Assembly (NCBI GenBank): GCA_903847905.1 | Contig: CAINEZ010000559.1 | Location: 1-36,813, forward strand | DNA from: an uncultured Bacteroidota bacterium | GTDB lineage: Bacteria; Bacteroidota; Bacteroidia; Bacteroidales; CG2-30-32-10 | Direction of reading: 5' to 3' | Length of the DNA: 36,813 nt | In this document: piece after piece, positions 24,059 through 33,137 of the stretch | Layout of the letters: each line of letters opens with the position of its first letter | Numbering within the stretch: the stretch's first letter is position 1 | Notes under the pieces: model-generated | Seen by the model: only the letters and a program-made list of their open reading frames with translations | The model's database searches: none | Told to the model about the DNA's origin: nothing | Translations under genes and position numbers: made by a program

Positions 24059-25447
24059 ATGAAAAATAAATACAGCGATCTGATAGGGCAAACTTTTGAG
24101 TTTCCGCAGGAAGAATTCAAAGTGATAGATAATGAATTATATTTCCACGATATCTCTTTGATGGATATAATTAAGCAATACGGAACACCTCTTAAAATTA
24201 CTTTTCTTCCTAAAATAGGGGAGCAAATATCAAAAGCTAAGCGGTTATTTAATGTTGCATTGGCAAAAGCTGATTATAATGCTGATTATCATTATAGTTA
24301 TTGCACAAAAAGCTCTCATTTTTCATTTATTATTGAGGAAGTCCTTAAAAATGATGTGCACATAGAAACTTCGTCAGCATTTGATATACACTTAATTGAA
24401 GAACTATATAAAACAAAGAAGATAAAGAAAGAACAATATATTATATGTAACGGGTTTAAACGACCTCAATATATTGATAATATTGCAAATCTAATCAACC
24501 TTGGGTTTGAAAATACAATTCCTATTCTTGATAATAAATTTGAACTTGATAAATACAAAAGCCTTAATAAAAAATGCAAACTTGGAATAAGGATAGCTAC
24601 TGAAGAAGAACCCAAGTTCGATTTTTATACCTCAAGGCTGGGTATCCGGTATAATGATGTTATACCTTATTATGAGGACCACATTAAAGATAATCCTAAG
24701 TTTGAATTGAAGATGTTGCATTTGTTCATTAATACTGGAATTAGAGATACTGCATACTATTGGAACGAACTTTCGAAATGCGTTAATCTTTATTGTGAAT
24801 TAAAAAAGGTATGTCCCGAACTTGATTCATTAAATATTGGAGGTGGATTTCCAATTAAAAGCTCCTTGGGATTTGATTATGATTATGAATATATGGTAGA
24901 TGAAATTGTTTTTCAGATAAAAAATATTTGTGAAAAAAATGTTGTTGCCGAACCGAATATATTTACTGAATTCGGCTCATTTACTGTGGGAGAAAGCGGA
25001 GCGGTACTTTATTCCATTATTGACCAGAAACAACAAAACGACAGGGAATTATGGAATATGATCGATAGCTCATTTATGACTACACTTCCTGACACATGGG
25101 CTATTAATCAAAGGTTTATACTTCTTGCAATAAATAATTGGGACTCGGAATATCAACGTGTTAATCTTGGAGGATTGACATGTGACAGCCATGATTATTA
25201 CAATGCAGAAGCTCATCAGAATGCTGTATTCCTTCCAAAATTAAAAGAAAATGAAACACAATATATTGGCTTGTTCCATACTGGCGCATACCAGGAATCA
25301 TTAGGCGGTTATGGGGGAATACAACATTGTCTTATTCCAGCGCCTAAACATATAATTATTGATGTTGATGAAAATGGGGAGAGCTATACTAAATTATTTG
25401 CAAAAGAACAGAGTTATAAATCCATGCTTAAAATATTAGGGTATTAA
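24059..25447 (+). CDS. Arginine decarboxylase (fold-III PLP type, Bacteroidota form)
   Basis: A 462-residue fold-III pyridoxal-phosphate decarboxylase of the alanine racemase/ornithine-DAP decarboxylase superfamily. The sequence resembles the Bacteroidota proteins annotated as arginine decarboxylase (agmatine from arginine, polyamine synthesis). Schiff-base Lys84 is in YCTKSSHFSF, the phosphate-binding GGGFP is at 261-265 and EFGSFTV at 304-310. The CDSHD motif (375-379) supplies the cross-subunit Cys and Asp. It is much shorter than E. coli SpeA and lacks its central insert. No agmatinase or other polyamine gene is next to it, so the substrate is a family inference; diaminopimelate or another basic amino acid is the alternative. 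Confidence 0.8.
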   Translation: MKNKYSDLIGQTFEFPQEEFKVIDNELYFHDISLMDIIKQYGTPLKITFLPKIGEQISKAKRLFNVALAKADYNADYHYSYCTKSSHFSFIIEEVLKNDVHIETSSAFDIHLIEELYKTKKIKKEQYIICNGFKRPQYIDNIANLINLGFENTIPILDNKFELDKYKSLNKKCKLGIRIATEEEPKFDFYTSRLGIRYNDVIPYYEDHIKDNPKFELKMLHLFINTGIRDTAYYWNELSKCVNLYCELKKVCPELDSLNIGGGFPIKSSLGFDYDYEYMVDEIVFQIKNICEKNVVAEPNIFTEFGSFTVGESGAVLYSIIDQKQQNDRELWNMIDSSFMTTLPDTWAINQRFILLAINNWDSEYQRVNLGGLTCDSHDYYNAEAHQNAVFLPKLKENETQYIGLFHTGAYQESLGGYGGIQHCLIPAPKHIIIDVDENGESYTKLFAKEQSYKSMLKILGY

Positions 25448-25464
25448 CTTGTGATGTTTTTCCC

Positions 25465-25488
25465 TTGCTCTACGGATATAAAGAGCAA
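25465..25488. other. Weak hairpin between convergent genes
   Basis: TTGCTCT (25465-25471) pairs with AGAGCAA (25482-25488). No T tract follows on either strand. A similar GCTCTaaAGAGC hairpin lies at 33227-33238, also just past the 3' end of a minus-strand adhesin gene. Confidence 0.35.
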
Positions 25489-25517
25489 AGCTAAACAGAG
25501 TAAACTTAACGGTATTG

Positions 25518-28500
25518 TTAAAAGTATCTAACTGCGCGCACATGCGAGTAGGCGCAGGGGCAATCCCCGCTCCCCCATTCACCATGAGATCCTTCCCATG
25601 TAACATTAAATCCCTGTAACCCGGTTTTAAATACTAGCAGCTGTGCTTCGCAATTGCATATATTGGGGTAGCTACCGCACATTCCATAAGGATCGATGTT
25701 ATAGTCATGGGATGAACTCCAATAGCTGGCTGGATCATTTGGATTTCCAGCACCAGTTTCAAATCCCCCAATCGCATCTCGGTTGATGTATAGTTTGTAC
25801 AATTCATCTTTGCTTGGCAAAAACCAATCACTATACCCACCAGATACATAATTGTCGCACCAGTATGCAGCATAGTCAGTGCACATACCGCTGCCATATG
25901 TTCCGACTATCAGGGTTGTGTTAATTTGCCCCTTTCCAATTTCATCATATATTGCGCCTGTTTGTGCGCAACTTGCTTGACACCGCCAATTAAAATGTCC
26001 GGGTGCATCACTTGTAGCGGCGATTAAACCGTGGCATTCCCCTGGTACATAACCCAGATCTCCTGCTACGAATATATAAGCTATAACACCTCCCTGGTAT
26101 GGAATACCAATACCATGTGTCGGATCAGTTACTGTCAAGGTTCGAGGAGTACTTGTACAACTACCAACACTTCCTGTTACACTTATTGTCCCTGCAGCGC
26201 CTGTAGTAACTGTTATAGATGATGTGCCTTGTCCCGCTGTAATTGCCCATCCTGATGGAACGGACCATGTATAAGTTGTTCCTGGTACATTGGTAACACT
26301 ATATGTCTGTGATGTTAACACACATGCATCTACCGTTGTTACTCCTGTTATTGCGCTTGGTTGAGCAGGTATTGGATTTACCGTTACCGAATAAGTAGCA
26401 GTTGCAGGCGTACATGGGCTGTTGGAAACAGTCATGGTTAAGGTAACTGTATTACCCACATCACCTGCTGCGGGTGTATATGTTGGCGTTAATGTTGTTG
26501 CGCCGGCAGTAATTGAACCTACTCCGTTTTCTGTCCATAAAATAGTACCGTTAGATGAACTTGCTCCACTTACTGTGGCTGTTCCGTTTTGACAAATTGT
26601 TTGGCTGCCTCCCGCTGATGCTGTGGGTAAAGCGTTTACGTTTACAGTATATGTTGCTGTTGCTGCTGTACATGGGTTGTTGGAAACCGTCATGGTTAAG
26701 GTAACTGTGTTACCTATATCGCCTCCCGCTGCCGTATATGTTGGTGTTAATGTTGTAGCTCCGGCAGTAATTGAACCCGCTCCATTTTCTGTCCATGCTA
26801 TAGTACCATTTGTTGAACTTGCTCCGCTTACTGTGGCAGTTCCAGTTTGGCAAATTGATTGACTGCCTCCTGCTGAAGCTGTGGGTAAAGCATTTACGTT
26901 TACTGTATAAGTAGCTGTTGCTGCTGTGCATGGGCTGTTGGAAACTGTCATGGTTAAGGTAACGGTATTACCTGCATCGCCAGCTGCCGCTGTGTATGTT
27001 GGCGTTAAAGTTGTTGCGCCGGCAGTAATTGAACCTGCTCCGTTTTCAGTCCATAAAATGGTACCGTTTGATGAACTTGCCCCGCTTACTGTAGCTGTTT
27101 CGTTTTGACAAATTGTTTGGCTGCCTCCAGCTGATGCTGTTGGTGCTGCGTTAACATTTACTGTATATGTAGCTGTTGCTGTTGCCGGTGTACAAGCATT
27201 ATTACTGGTAACCGTCATGGTTAAGGTAACTGTGTTACCCACATCACCAGCTGCTGCTGTATAAGTAGGTGTTAATGTTGTAGCGCCTGAAGTAATTGAA
27301 CCCGCTCCGTTTTCTGTCCATAATATAGTACCATTAGATGAACTTGCTCCGCTTACTGTGGCTGTTCCGGTTTGGCAAATAGATTGACTGCCTCCGGCTG
27401 ATGCTGTGGGTAAAGCATTTACGTTTACTGTATAAGTAGCTGTTGCCACTGCGCATGGGCTGTTGGAAACCGTCATGGTTAAGGTAACAGCATTACCTGC
27501 ATCGCCAGCTGCTGCTGTATATGTTGGCGTTAAAGTTGTTGCTCCGGCAGTAATTGAGCCTGCTCCGTTTTCTGTCCATAATATAGTACCATTAGTTGAA
27601 TTTGCTCCGCTTACTATGGCTGTTCCGTTTTGGCAAATAGTTTGGCTTCCTCCTGCTGATGCTGTTGGTGTTGCTCTTACATTTACTGTATATGTTGCAG
27701 TTGCTGCTGTACATGGGCTGTTGGAAACCGTCATGGTTAAGGTAACTGTGTTACCTGCATCGCCAGCTGCTGGTGTGTATGTTGGTGTTAAAGTAGTTGC
27801 TCCGGCAGTAATTGAACCTGCTCCGTTTTCTGTCCATAAAATAGTACCGTTAGACGAACTTGCTCCGCTTACTGTTGCTGTTCCGTTTTGACAAATAGTT
27901 TGACTGCCTCCCGCAGATGCGATTGGTGTTGCGCTTACATTTACTGTATATGTAGCTGTAGCTGTTGCAGGTGTACAAGAATTATTGCTGGTAACAGTCA
28001 TGGTCAAGGTAACCGTATTACCTGCATCACCTGCTGCTGGTGTATATGTTGGTGTTAATGTTGTTGCACCGGAAGTAATTGAGCCTACTCCATTTTCTGT
28101 CCATAAGATAGTACCATTAGATGAACTTGCTCCGCTTACTGTGGCTGTTCCGGTTTGACAAATTGTTTGACTGCCTCCAGCTGTTGCGACAGGAGCAAGA
28201 TCTGTAGTAATATGTAAAGTTCTCACAACGCTTGCTCCACATGAATTATTTGCTGTTACATTTATGTTCCCACTCGAACTACCTGTAGTTACTGTAAGGG
28301 AAATGGTTCCCTGCCCATCGGTAATTGACCAACCTGTTGGAACAGACCAACTATAAGAGGTAGCTAAAGGTACTGCTATTATAGAGTAAACTTCTGAATG
28401 GCTTTCACAAACAGTAGCATTGCCTGTTATTGCAGCAGGTTGTGCAGGGGGGGCACAGGTAGCAGGGCAGGATACTGTATTCCATGCGCTATTTACGTAC

Positions 28501-28844
28501 ATTTCTAAACACTTAGTGTCAGTGTTAAAGATAAGGAGGGATTCGGGAATAGGTAATGATATTAAATCGCGCTCTGCTGCTGTCAAACGTGGGATAAGCA
28601 TCCCCTGATATGGGGAAGTAGTACTGCTAACATCAAGGATTGCTTTAGGGTTGGGAGCATTGCCGAGAACATTTATGGCTACACCTTGCGAAAAAGAATG
28701 AAAAGTGAAAAGCGAAAAATTAAAAAAAATGAAAAAGAGGAAGATGGCGCTTTTAGACAGGCAAAGATCAAAAATGATTTTATTTTTATTGCCAATTGCA
28801 GCCCTGATAGCTATCGAGAGAAAATTAAAAATGATTTTTTTCAT
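25518..28844 (-). CDS. Giant repeat adhesin 1 with DUF1566/Lcl C-terminal domain
   Basis: About 1108 residues. I start at Met 28844 (MKKIIFNF), which aligns with the start of the paralogue upstream; an earlier Met at 28865 adds seven residues. The N-region before the hydrophobic core (FLFFIFFNFSLFTF...SFSQ) is unusually long (~35 residues). Next comes the phrase ILDVSS...GMLIPRLTAAERD, seen at the start of many Bacteroidota tail-fibre-like proteins. A PKD-like module follows, then seven ~85-90-residue repeats (ASAGGSQTICQNGTATVSG ... TLTPTYTPAAGD ... TLTMTV) and another Ig-like unit. The C-terminal head of ~190 residues is DUF1566/Lcl-like (GGVIAYI, HGLIAATSD, SDWFLPSKDELYKLY, SYWSSS, SHVRAVRYF). 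No T9SS type A tail is visible, so the export route is unclear. Confidence 0.82.
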   Translation of the reverse strand: MKKIIFNFLSIAIRAAIGNKNKIIFDLCLSKSAIFLFFIFFNFSLFTFHSFSQGVAINVLGNAPNPKAILDVSSTTSPYQGMLIPRLTAAERDLISLPIPESLLIFNTDTKCLEMYVNSAWNTVSCPATCAPPAQPAAITGNATVCESHSEVYSIIAVPLATSYSWSVPTGWSITDGQGTISLTVTTGSSSGNINVTANNSCGASVVRTLHITTDLAPVATAGGSQTICQTGTATVSGASSSNGTILWTENGVGSITSGATTLTPTYTPAAGDAGNTVTLTMTVTSNNSCTPATATATYTVNVSATPIASAGGSQTICQNGTATVSGASSSNGTILWTENGAGSITAGATTLTPTYTPAAGDAGNTVTLTMTVSNSPCTAATATYTVNVRATPTASAGGSQTICQNGTAIVSGANSTNGTILWTENGAGSITAGATTLTPTYTAAAGDAGNAVTLTMTVSNSPCAVATATYTVNVNALPTASAGGSQSICQTGTATVSGASSSNGTILWTENGAGSITSGATTLTPTYTAAAGDVGNTVTLTMTVTSNNACTPATATATYTVNVNAAPTASAGGSQTICQNETATVSGASSSNGTILWTENGAGSITAGATTLTPTYTAAAGDAGNTVTLTMTVSNSPCTAATATYTVNVNALPTASAGGSQSICQTGTATVSGASSTNGTIAWTENGAGSITAGATTLTPTYTAAGGDIGNTVTLTMTVSNNPCTAATATYTVNVNALPTASAGGSQTICQNGTATVSGASSSNGTILWTENGVGSITAGATTLTPTYTPAAGDVGNTVTLTMTVSNSPCTPATATYSVTVNPIPAQPSAITGVTTVDACVLTSQTYSVTNVPGTTYTWSVPSGWAITAGQGTSSITVTTGAAGTISVTGSVGSCTSTPRTLTVTDPTHGIGIPYQGGVIAYIFVAGDLGYVPGECHGLIAATSDAPGHFNWRCQASCAQTGAIYDEIGKGQINTTLIVGTYGSGMCTDYAAYWCDNYVSGGYSDWFLPSKDELYKLYINRDAIGGFETGAGNPNDPASYWSSSHDYNIDPYGMCGSYPNICNCEAQLLVFKTGLQGFNVTWEGSHGEWGSGDCPCAYSHVRAVRYF
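26385..28190 (-). repeat. Seven tandem ~255-base coding repeats in adhesin 1
   Basis: Coordinates approximate. Units share long near-identical DNA runs (e.g. GACTGCCTCCAGCTG, CATGGTTAAGGTAAC, ACCGTTAGATGAACTTG on the plus strand). Units differ in a long or short loop (TSNNSCTPATATATY versus SNSPCTAATATY). They match the repeats in adhesin 2 almost as well as each other. Confidence 0.88.
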
Positions 28845-28922
28845 AGGTTTCAGTATTCGGGACAATTTTTTAATGTGGACTCTAATAGTTTAAGCTCGTT
28901 CATTAATCTTACATGTACGGGA

Positions 28923-28930
28923 CAAAATTA
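28923..28930 (-). promoter_or_regulatory. Likely -7 box of adhesin 1
   Basis: TAATTTTG on the minus strand matches TAnnTTTG; the ATG at 28844 follows after a ~78-base leader. No clear -33. Confidence 0.4.
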
Positions 28931-28989
28931 CGATATTGTTTTCTGAAAATCTAATTTTACCTCCCTATTTTTATTTGTCCATATATCAG

Positions 28990-29019
28990 TAATACTAATT
29001 GATAATATGTTTAGTCTAA
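28990..29019. repeat. 30-base dispersed repeat, copy 2
   Basis: TAATACTAATTGATAATATG then TTTAGTCTAA. Compared with 23615-23644 all five differences are transitions. Confidence 0.7.
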
Positions 29020-29144
29020 CCTTTTGTGGGACTATATTGCTGTGCCAGGCAGGTATTTAAAATTTATCTTGTTGGATATTTTTTTATATAGTTTACCATT
29101 ATTTAATTGCGTTATCCTTTATTCTAAGTGGTAAATCAACACAC

Positions 29145-32100
29145 TCAATCATGAACGCATCGAACAGACCAACCAAAGCCTTTATGTCCATAGCCCCAAT
29201 TAAGTCCGCCATTGTCATGCGACAAGGTAATGTCAGAAGCCCATAAAGGATTATCGGGGTCAGTTGTTGACCCCCACCACATCCCATAGGAGTACCCTGA
29301 GTGGCCTTGGTCGCGGAACGAACCATCTGCAACATTACGGTAACCACCTGGAAGACCAGTAAAACCACTACAATTAGAAGCGCCATTAGGACTTAGCCAA
29401 TGAGTTGTTCCGGTTTCCTTCATCGGATCACCTGCCAGCATAACTCCACCAAGATAATTTATCATTGTAAACCATTCTGTTTCGCTCGGCAGATGCCAGT
29501 CTGTGGGGCATATTATATTAACGTTGGTTGCAGCGTACCAGTTGTATAATTTGCCATAAGTGACTGAATTTGCAGGATTATTGTCATAATCGCAATAAGC
29601 TCCGGTTGATAGATTCATCCACGTCCAATCATCAGTAACATTTGGTATAACTGTGCTGTTTCTATATTTAGTAGTTTTCAGGTTTTCTTTCATCCAGCAT
29701 TGAGTGCCTATAACGACTGTGTTGTAAGTATTAAAGCTAGCGTCGGTAACTGTCCCGCAATTTCCGGGAGTGGGGGCGGATAATGTAATAGGACCTGCAG
29801 CAGCCGATGAGCAGCCATTTAGTGTAACCACAATATTCGAATAAGTACCTGCTGCAAGATTTGGTATTGTCAATATTCCGCTTCCATTGGTAGCAATACT
29901 GGTTGGTCCTTGCGGTGAGCCGTCCTTCAGGTAGGACACCGAATAAGTTGTGCTTGCTGTTAAACCATTCAATGTAATGTTGCCGTCACCACTTCCTCCG
30001 CAAGGAGAAGATGGATTTGTACTGCCTGTTGAGCTGATCACGGGTGTTGTAGTCACAGTCATAGTGATCGAATTTGATGTTGCCGGATTTCCTGATGGAC
30101 AGGCTATATTTGAAGTTAATACACAGGTAACGGTATTTCCATTTGCCAATGTATTGCTTGTATAAGTGCTACTATTTGTTCCAACATTTCCGCCGTTTAC
30201 CTTCCATTGGTAAGTCGGTGTTCCTCCATTAGTTGGTACCGCAGTGAATGTAACGCTGGTTCCCGAACAAATTCCACCTGACGGGTTTGCTGAAATACTC
30301 ACACTTACCGGCAAATAGGGATTTACAGTTACAGTAATACTTCCACATCCGGCAGACCAACATAATGTGGTATTATCTCGGGATCTAATGTAATAAGTTC
30401 CGGAGGAATTTGCAGAATAAGTAGATGCTGAACCCAAAACTGTACTTATTCCACAAGAAGTTCCCTGCCAATACCATGTTTCTCCTCCTGGAGGACTTCC
30501 CGAACGTGTAAGCGTAACATTACCACATGGTGCATCATCACTCGTTGGCGCTCCTGGATTTGCAGGAGACGCATTAACTGTTACGGAATAAGTAGCAGTT
30601 GCTGTTGCCGGTGTACAAGCATTGTTGCTGGTTACAGTCATGGTTAAAGTAACTGTATTACCTGCGTCGCCAGCTGCTGCTGTATAAGTAGGTGTTAATG
30701 TTGTAGCGCCGGAAGTAATTGAACCTGCTCCGTTTTCTGTCCATAAAATAGTACCGTTAGATGAGCTAGCTCCGCTTACTGTTGCTGTTCCGTTTTGGCA
30801 AATAGTTTGACTGCCTCCCGCTGATGCAGTGGGTAAAGCATTTACGTTTACAGTATAAGTAGCAGTTGCAGGTGTACATGGGCTGTTAGAAACAGTCATG
30901 GTTAAGGTAACAGTATTACCTGCATCTCCAGCTGCTGCTGTATAAGTAGGTGTTAATGTTGTAGCGCCTGAAGTAATTGAGCCTGCTCCGTTTTCTGTCC
31001 ATAAAATAGTACCGTTAGATGAGCTAGCCCCGCTCACTGTGGCTGTTCCGTTTTGACAAATTGTTTGACTGCCTCCCGCCGATGCTGTGGGTAAAGCAGT
31101 TACATTTACTGAATAAGTAGCATTTGCAGGTGTACATGGGCTGTTGGAAACCGTCATTGTTAAGGTAACAGTATTACCTGCGTCGCCAGCTGCTGCTGTA
31201 TAAGTAGGTGTTAATGTTGTAGCTCCGGCAGTAATTGAACCTGCTCCGTTTTCTGTCCATAAAATAGTACCGTTAGATGAACTTGCTCCGCTTACTGTTG
31301 CTGTTCCGTTTTGGCAAACAGTTTGACTGCCTCCAGCTGATGCCGTTGGTATCCCATTTACATATACTGTATATGTTGCTGTGGCTATTGCCGGTGTACA
31401 AACATTATTGCTGGTTACAGTCATTGTTAATGTAACTGTATTACCTGCATCGCCAGCTACCGCTGTGTATGTTGGGGTTAAAGTTGTTGCGTCGGCAGTA
31501 ATTGAACCTGCTCCGTTTTCTGTCCATAATATAGTACCATTAGATGAACTTGCTCCGCTTACTGTGGCTGTTCCGTTTTGGCAAATAGTTTGACTGCCTC
31601 CCGCCGTTGCTGTGGGTAAAGCGTTTACGTTTACGGTATATGTTGCAGTTGCAGGTGTACATGGACTGTTGGAAACAGTCATTGTTAATGTAACTGTATT
31701 ACCTGCATCGCCAGCAGCTGGTGTATATGTGGGTGTTAATGTTGTAGCTCCGGCAGTAATTGAACCTGCCCCGTTTTCTGTCCATAATATAGTACCATTT
31801 GTTGAGCTTGCCCCACTTACTGTGGCTGTTCCGTTTTGGCAAATTGTTTGGCTTCCTCCCGCTGATGCGGTTGGTGTTGCGCTAACATTTACTGTATATG
31901 TAGCTGTAGCTGTTGCAGGTGTACAAGAATTATTGCTGGTAACAGTCATTGTTAAAGTAACTGTATTGCCTGCATCGCCTGCTGCTGGTGTATACGTTGG
32001 TGTTAATGTTGTAGTTCCGGCAGTAATTGAACCTGCTCCATTTTCTGTCCATAAGATAGTACCATTAGATGAACTTGCTCCGCTTACTGTGGCTGTTCCG

Positions 32101-32804
32101 GTTTGACAAATTGTTTGACTGCCTCCCGCTGATGCAACAGGCGCATGGTCAACAGTAACATGTATAGTTTGTAAAGGAACGCTTGCTCCACATGAATTAT
32201 TTGCCGTTACATTTACGTTTCCACTCTGACTGGAATTTCCTGTAATTACAGTCAGAGAAATAGTCCCCTGACCGTCAAAAATTGACCAGCCTGTAGGAAG
32301 AGTCCAACTGTAATAGGTAGCCAAAGGTACTGCTATTATGGAGTAAACCTCTGATTGGCTTTCACAAACAGTAGCAGAGCCTGTTATTGCTACAGGTTGA
32401 GCAGGGGGAATACAGGTAGCGGGGCAGGATACTATATTCCATGCGCCGTCAACATAAGACTCGAAACAATTACTGGAAATATTATAAATGAGCAGAGATA
32501 AGGGTGGAGCTAATATGGCATCACGCTCTGCGGTTGTCATACGTGGTATAAGAACCCCCTTATCTGTTCCGCTTACATCTAGCAAGGCTTTAGCGTCGGG
32601 CTCATTTCCTTGTACATTGATGGCTACGCCTTGAGAAAAAGACTGAAAAATGAAAAATGAAAAATTTAAAAAAATAAACAAAAGACAAAAAGCAAACTTC
32701 AACTGTATTATAGAAAAAGTAGTTTTTATTTTATTGAAAATTCCAACACCGAGAAATCTCGAAAGCAAATTGGAAATAGTAATATTGAATATGACTGTCT
32801 TCAT
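29145..32804 (-). CDS. Giant repeat adhesin 2 with FISUMP C-terminal domain
   Basis: A 1219-residue exported protein, paralogous to adhesin 1 in its first two thirds. Start MKTVIFNI, a long N-region, hydrophobic core (FAFCLLFIFLNFSFFIFQ...FSQ), then ALLDVSGTDKGVLIPRMTTAERDAI and a PKD-like unit. Six ASAGGSQTICQNGTATVSG repeats follow, then two or three distinct Ig-like modules (NPGAPTSDDAPCGNVTLT; PVSVSISANPSGGICSGTSVTF; TNPSSPCGGSGDGNITLNGL). The C-terminal ~190 residues match the Fibrobacter succinogenes major paralogous domain (FISUMP): TVVIGTQCWMKENLKTTKY, YGKLYNWYAA, CPTDWHLPSETEWFTM, GFGWSVRCVHD. No T9SS type A tail is seen. Confidence 0.85.
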   Translation of the reverse strand: MKTVIFNITISNLLSRFLGVGIFNKIKTTFSIIQLKFAFCLLFIFLNFSFFIFQSFSQGVAINVQGNEPDAKALLDVSGTDKGVLIPRMTTAERDAILAPPLSLLIYNISSNCFESYVDGAWNIVSCPATCIPPAQPVAITGSATVCESQSEVYSIIAVPLATYYSWTLPTGWSIFDGQGTISLTVITGNSSQSGNVNVTANNSCGASVPLQTIHVTVDHAPVASAGGSQTICQTGTATVSGASSSNGTILWTENGAGSITAGTTTLTPTYTPAAGDAGNTVTLTMTVTSNNSCTPATATATYTVNVSATPTASAGGSQTICQNGTATVSGASSTNGTILWTENGAGSITAGATTLTPTYTPAAGDAGNTVTLTMTVSNSPCTPATATYTVNVNALPTATAGGSQTICQNGTATVSGASSSNGTILWTENGAGSITADATTLTPTYTAVAGDAGNTVTLTMTVTSNNVCTPAIATATYTVYVNGIPTASAGGSQTVCQNGTATVSGASSSNGTILWTENGAGSITAGATTLTPTYTAAAGDAGNTVTLTMTVSNSPCTPANATYSVNVTALPTASAGGSQTICQNGTATVSGASSSNGTILWTENGAGSITSGATTLTPTYTAAAGDAGNTVTLTMTVSNSPCTPATATYTVNVNALPTASAGGSQTICQNGTATVSGASSSNGTILWTENGAGSITSGATTLTPTYTAAAGDAGNTVTLTMTVTSNNACTPATATATYSVTVNASPANPGAPTSDDAPCGNVTLTRSGSPPGGETWYWQGTSCGISTVLGSASTYSANSSGTYYIRSRDNTTLCWSAGCGSITVTVNPYLPVSVSISANPSGGICSGTSVTFTAVPTNGGTPTYQWKVNGGNVGTNSSTYTSNTLANGNTVTCVLTSNIACPSGNPATSNSITMTVTTTPVISSTGSTNPSSPCGGSGDGNITLNGLTASTTYSVSYLKDGSPQGPTSIATNGSGILTIPNLAAGTYSNIVVTLNGCSSAAAGPITLSAPTPGNCGTVTDASFNTYNTVVIGTQCWMKENLKTTKYRNSTVIPNVTDDWTWMNLSTGAYCDYDNNPANSVTYGKLYNWYAATNVNIICPTDWHLPSETEWFTMINYLGGVMLAGDPMKETGTTHWLSPNGASNCSGFTGLPGGYRNVADGSFRDQGHSGYSYGMWWGSTTDPDNPLWASDITLSHDNGGLNWGYGHKGFGWSVRCVHD
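30575..32150 (-). repeat. Six tandem ~260-base coding repeats in adhesin 2
   Basis: Coordinates approximate. Same unit as in adhesin 1. The 5'-most unit in each gene is the QTG variant (SQTICQTGTATVSG), followed in both by QNG-type units, so the two shafts share layout as well as sequence. Confidence 0.88.
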
Positions 32805-32847
32805 AGATTTATGTATTAAAAAGATTAATTCAAGTTATTCTTTCTCA

Positions 32848-32870
32848 TCCCGAAGTTTCGAGATTCGGGA
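32848..32870. repeat. Dispersed hairpin motif TCCCGAA/TTCGGGA
   Basis: Perfect 7-bp arms around a 9-base loop. Its reverse complement (TCCCGAATCTCGAAACTTCG...) resembles the motif at 7348-7370. Confidence 0.5.
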
Positions 32871-32956
32871 TTTGCGACAAATTTTTATTATTGGGCATCT
32901 TGTAATTATTTATGTCCTTTGATTAATAACGATTTGCGTTCATTGATATAATTTCA

Positions 32957-33137
32957 ATAATACCGATAGCTCATTAAATATATATGCTGAGCGGGTGTCG
33001 AAGTATCGTCCAATTTCGACTACGTCTTATTGAAATATTTTCATGCAGCATCGGCATTTATACCGATAGCGCATTCAATATAGTTTAATTGCGACTTCGT
33101 CTTATTAAACTATTTTCATGCAGCATCGGCATTTACA
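32957..33137. repeat. Two tandem nested-hairpin units
   Basis: Unit 1 (about 32959-33060) and unit 2 (33059-33135) share both ends: TACCGATAGC(T/G)CATT at the left and TATTTTCATGCAGCATCGGC at the right. Each unit is itself inverted: the left end AATACCGATAGCGCATT matches the complement of the right end AATGCCGATGCTGCATG. In the middle an inner stem surrounds GAC-nnn-GTC (TTTAAT/ATTAAA in unit 2, CAAT/ATTG in unit 1). Unit 1 has ~25 extra bases (TGCTGAGCGGGTGTCG...). Confidence 0.8.

Larger units (their letters stand above)
28845..29144. other. Gap between adhesins 1 and 2
   Basis: No gene is seen. It contains the adhesin 1 promoter box near 28925, a 30-base dispersed repeat (28990-29019) and a short GC piece TGCCAGGCAGG (29043-29053), which resembles the palindromes at 4211 and 16560. 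Confidence 0.5.

Noticed and set aside
27463-27891. Plus-strand open frame opposite the adhesin 1 repeats
   Set aside because: It is periodic, mirrors the coding repeats on the minus strand, and has no start signal or family features. Similar frames at 26623-26862 and 31612-32106 are also shadows.
26385-28190. CRISPR-like regular repeats
   Set aside because: The repeats are in frame, code for similar protein modules, and are not separated by unique spacers.
29099-29386. Minus-strand frame overlapping the 3' end of adhesin 2
   Set aside because: It lies in another frame of the well-supported FISUMP domain and has no recognisable domain of its own.
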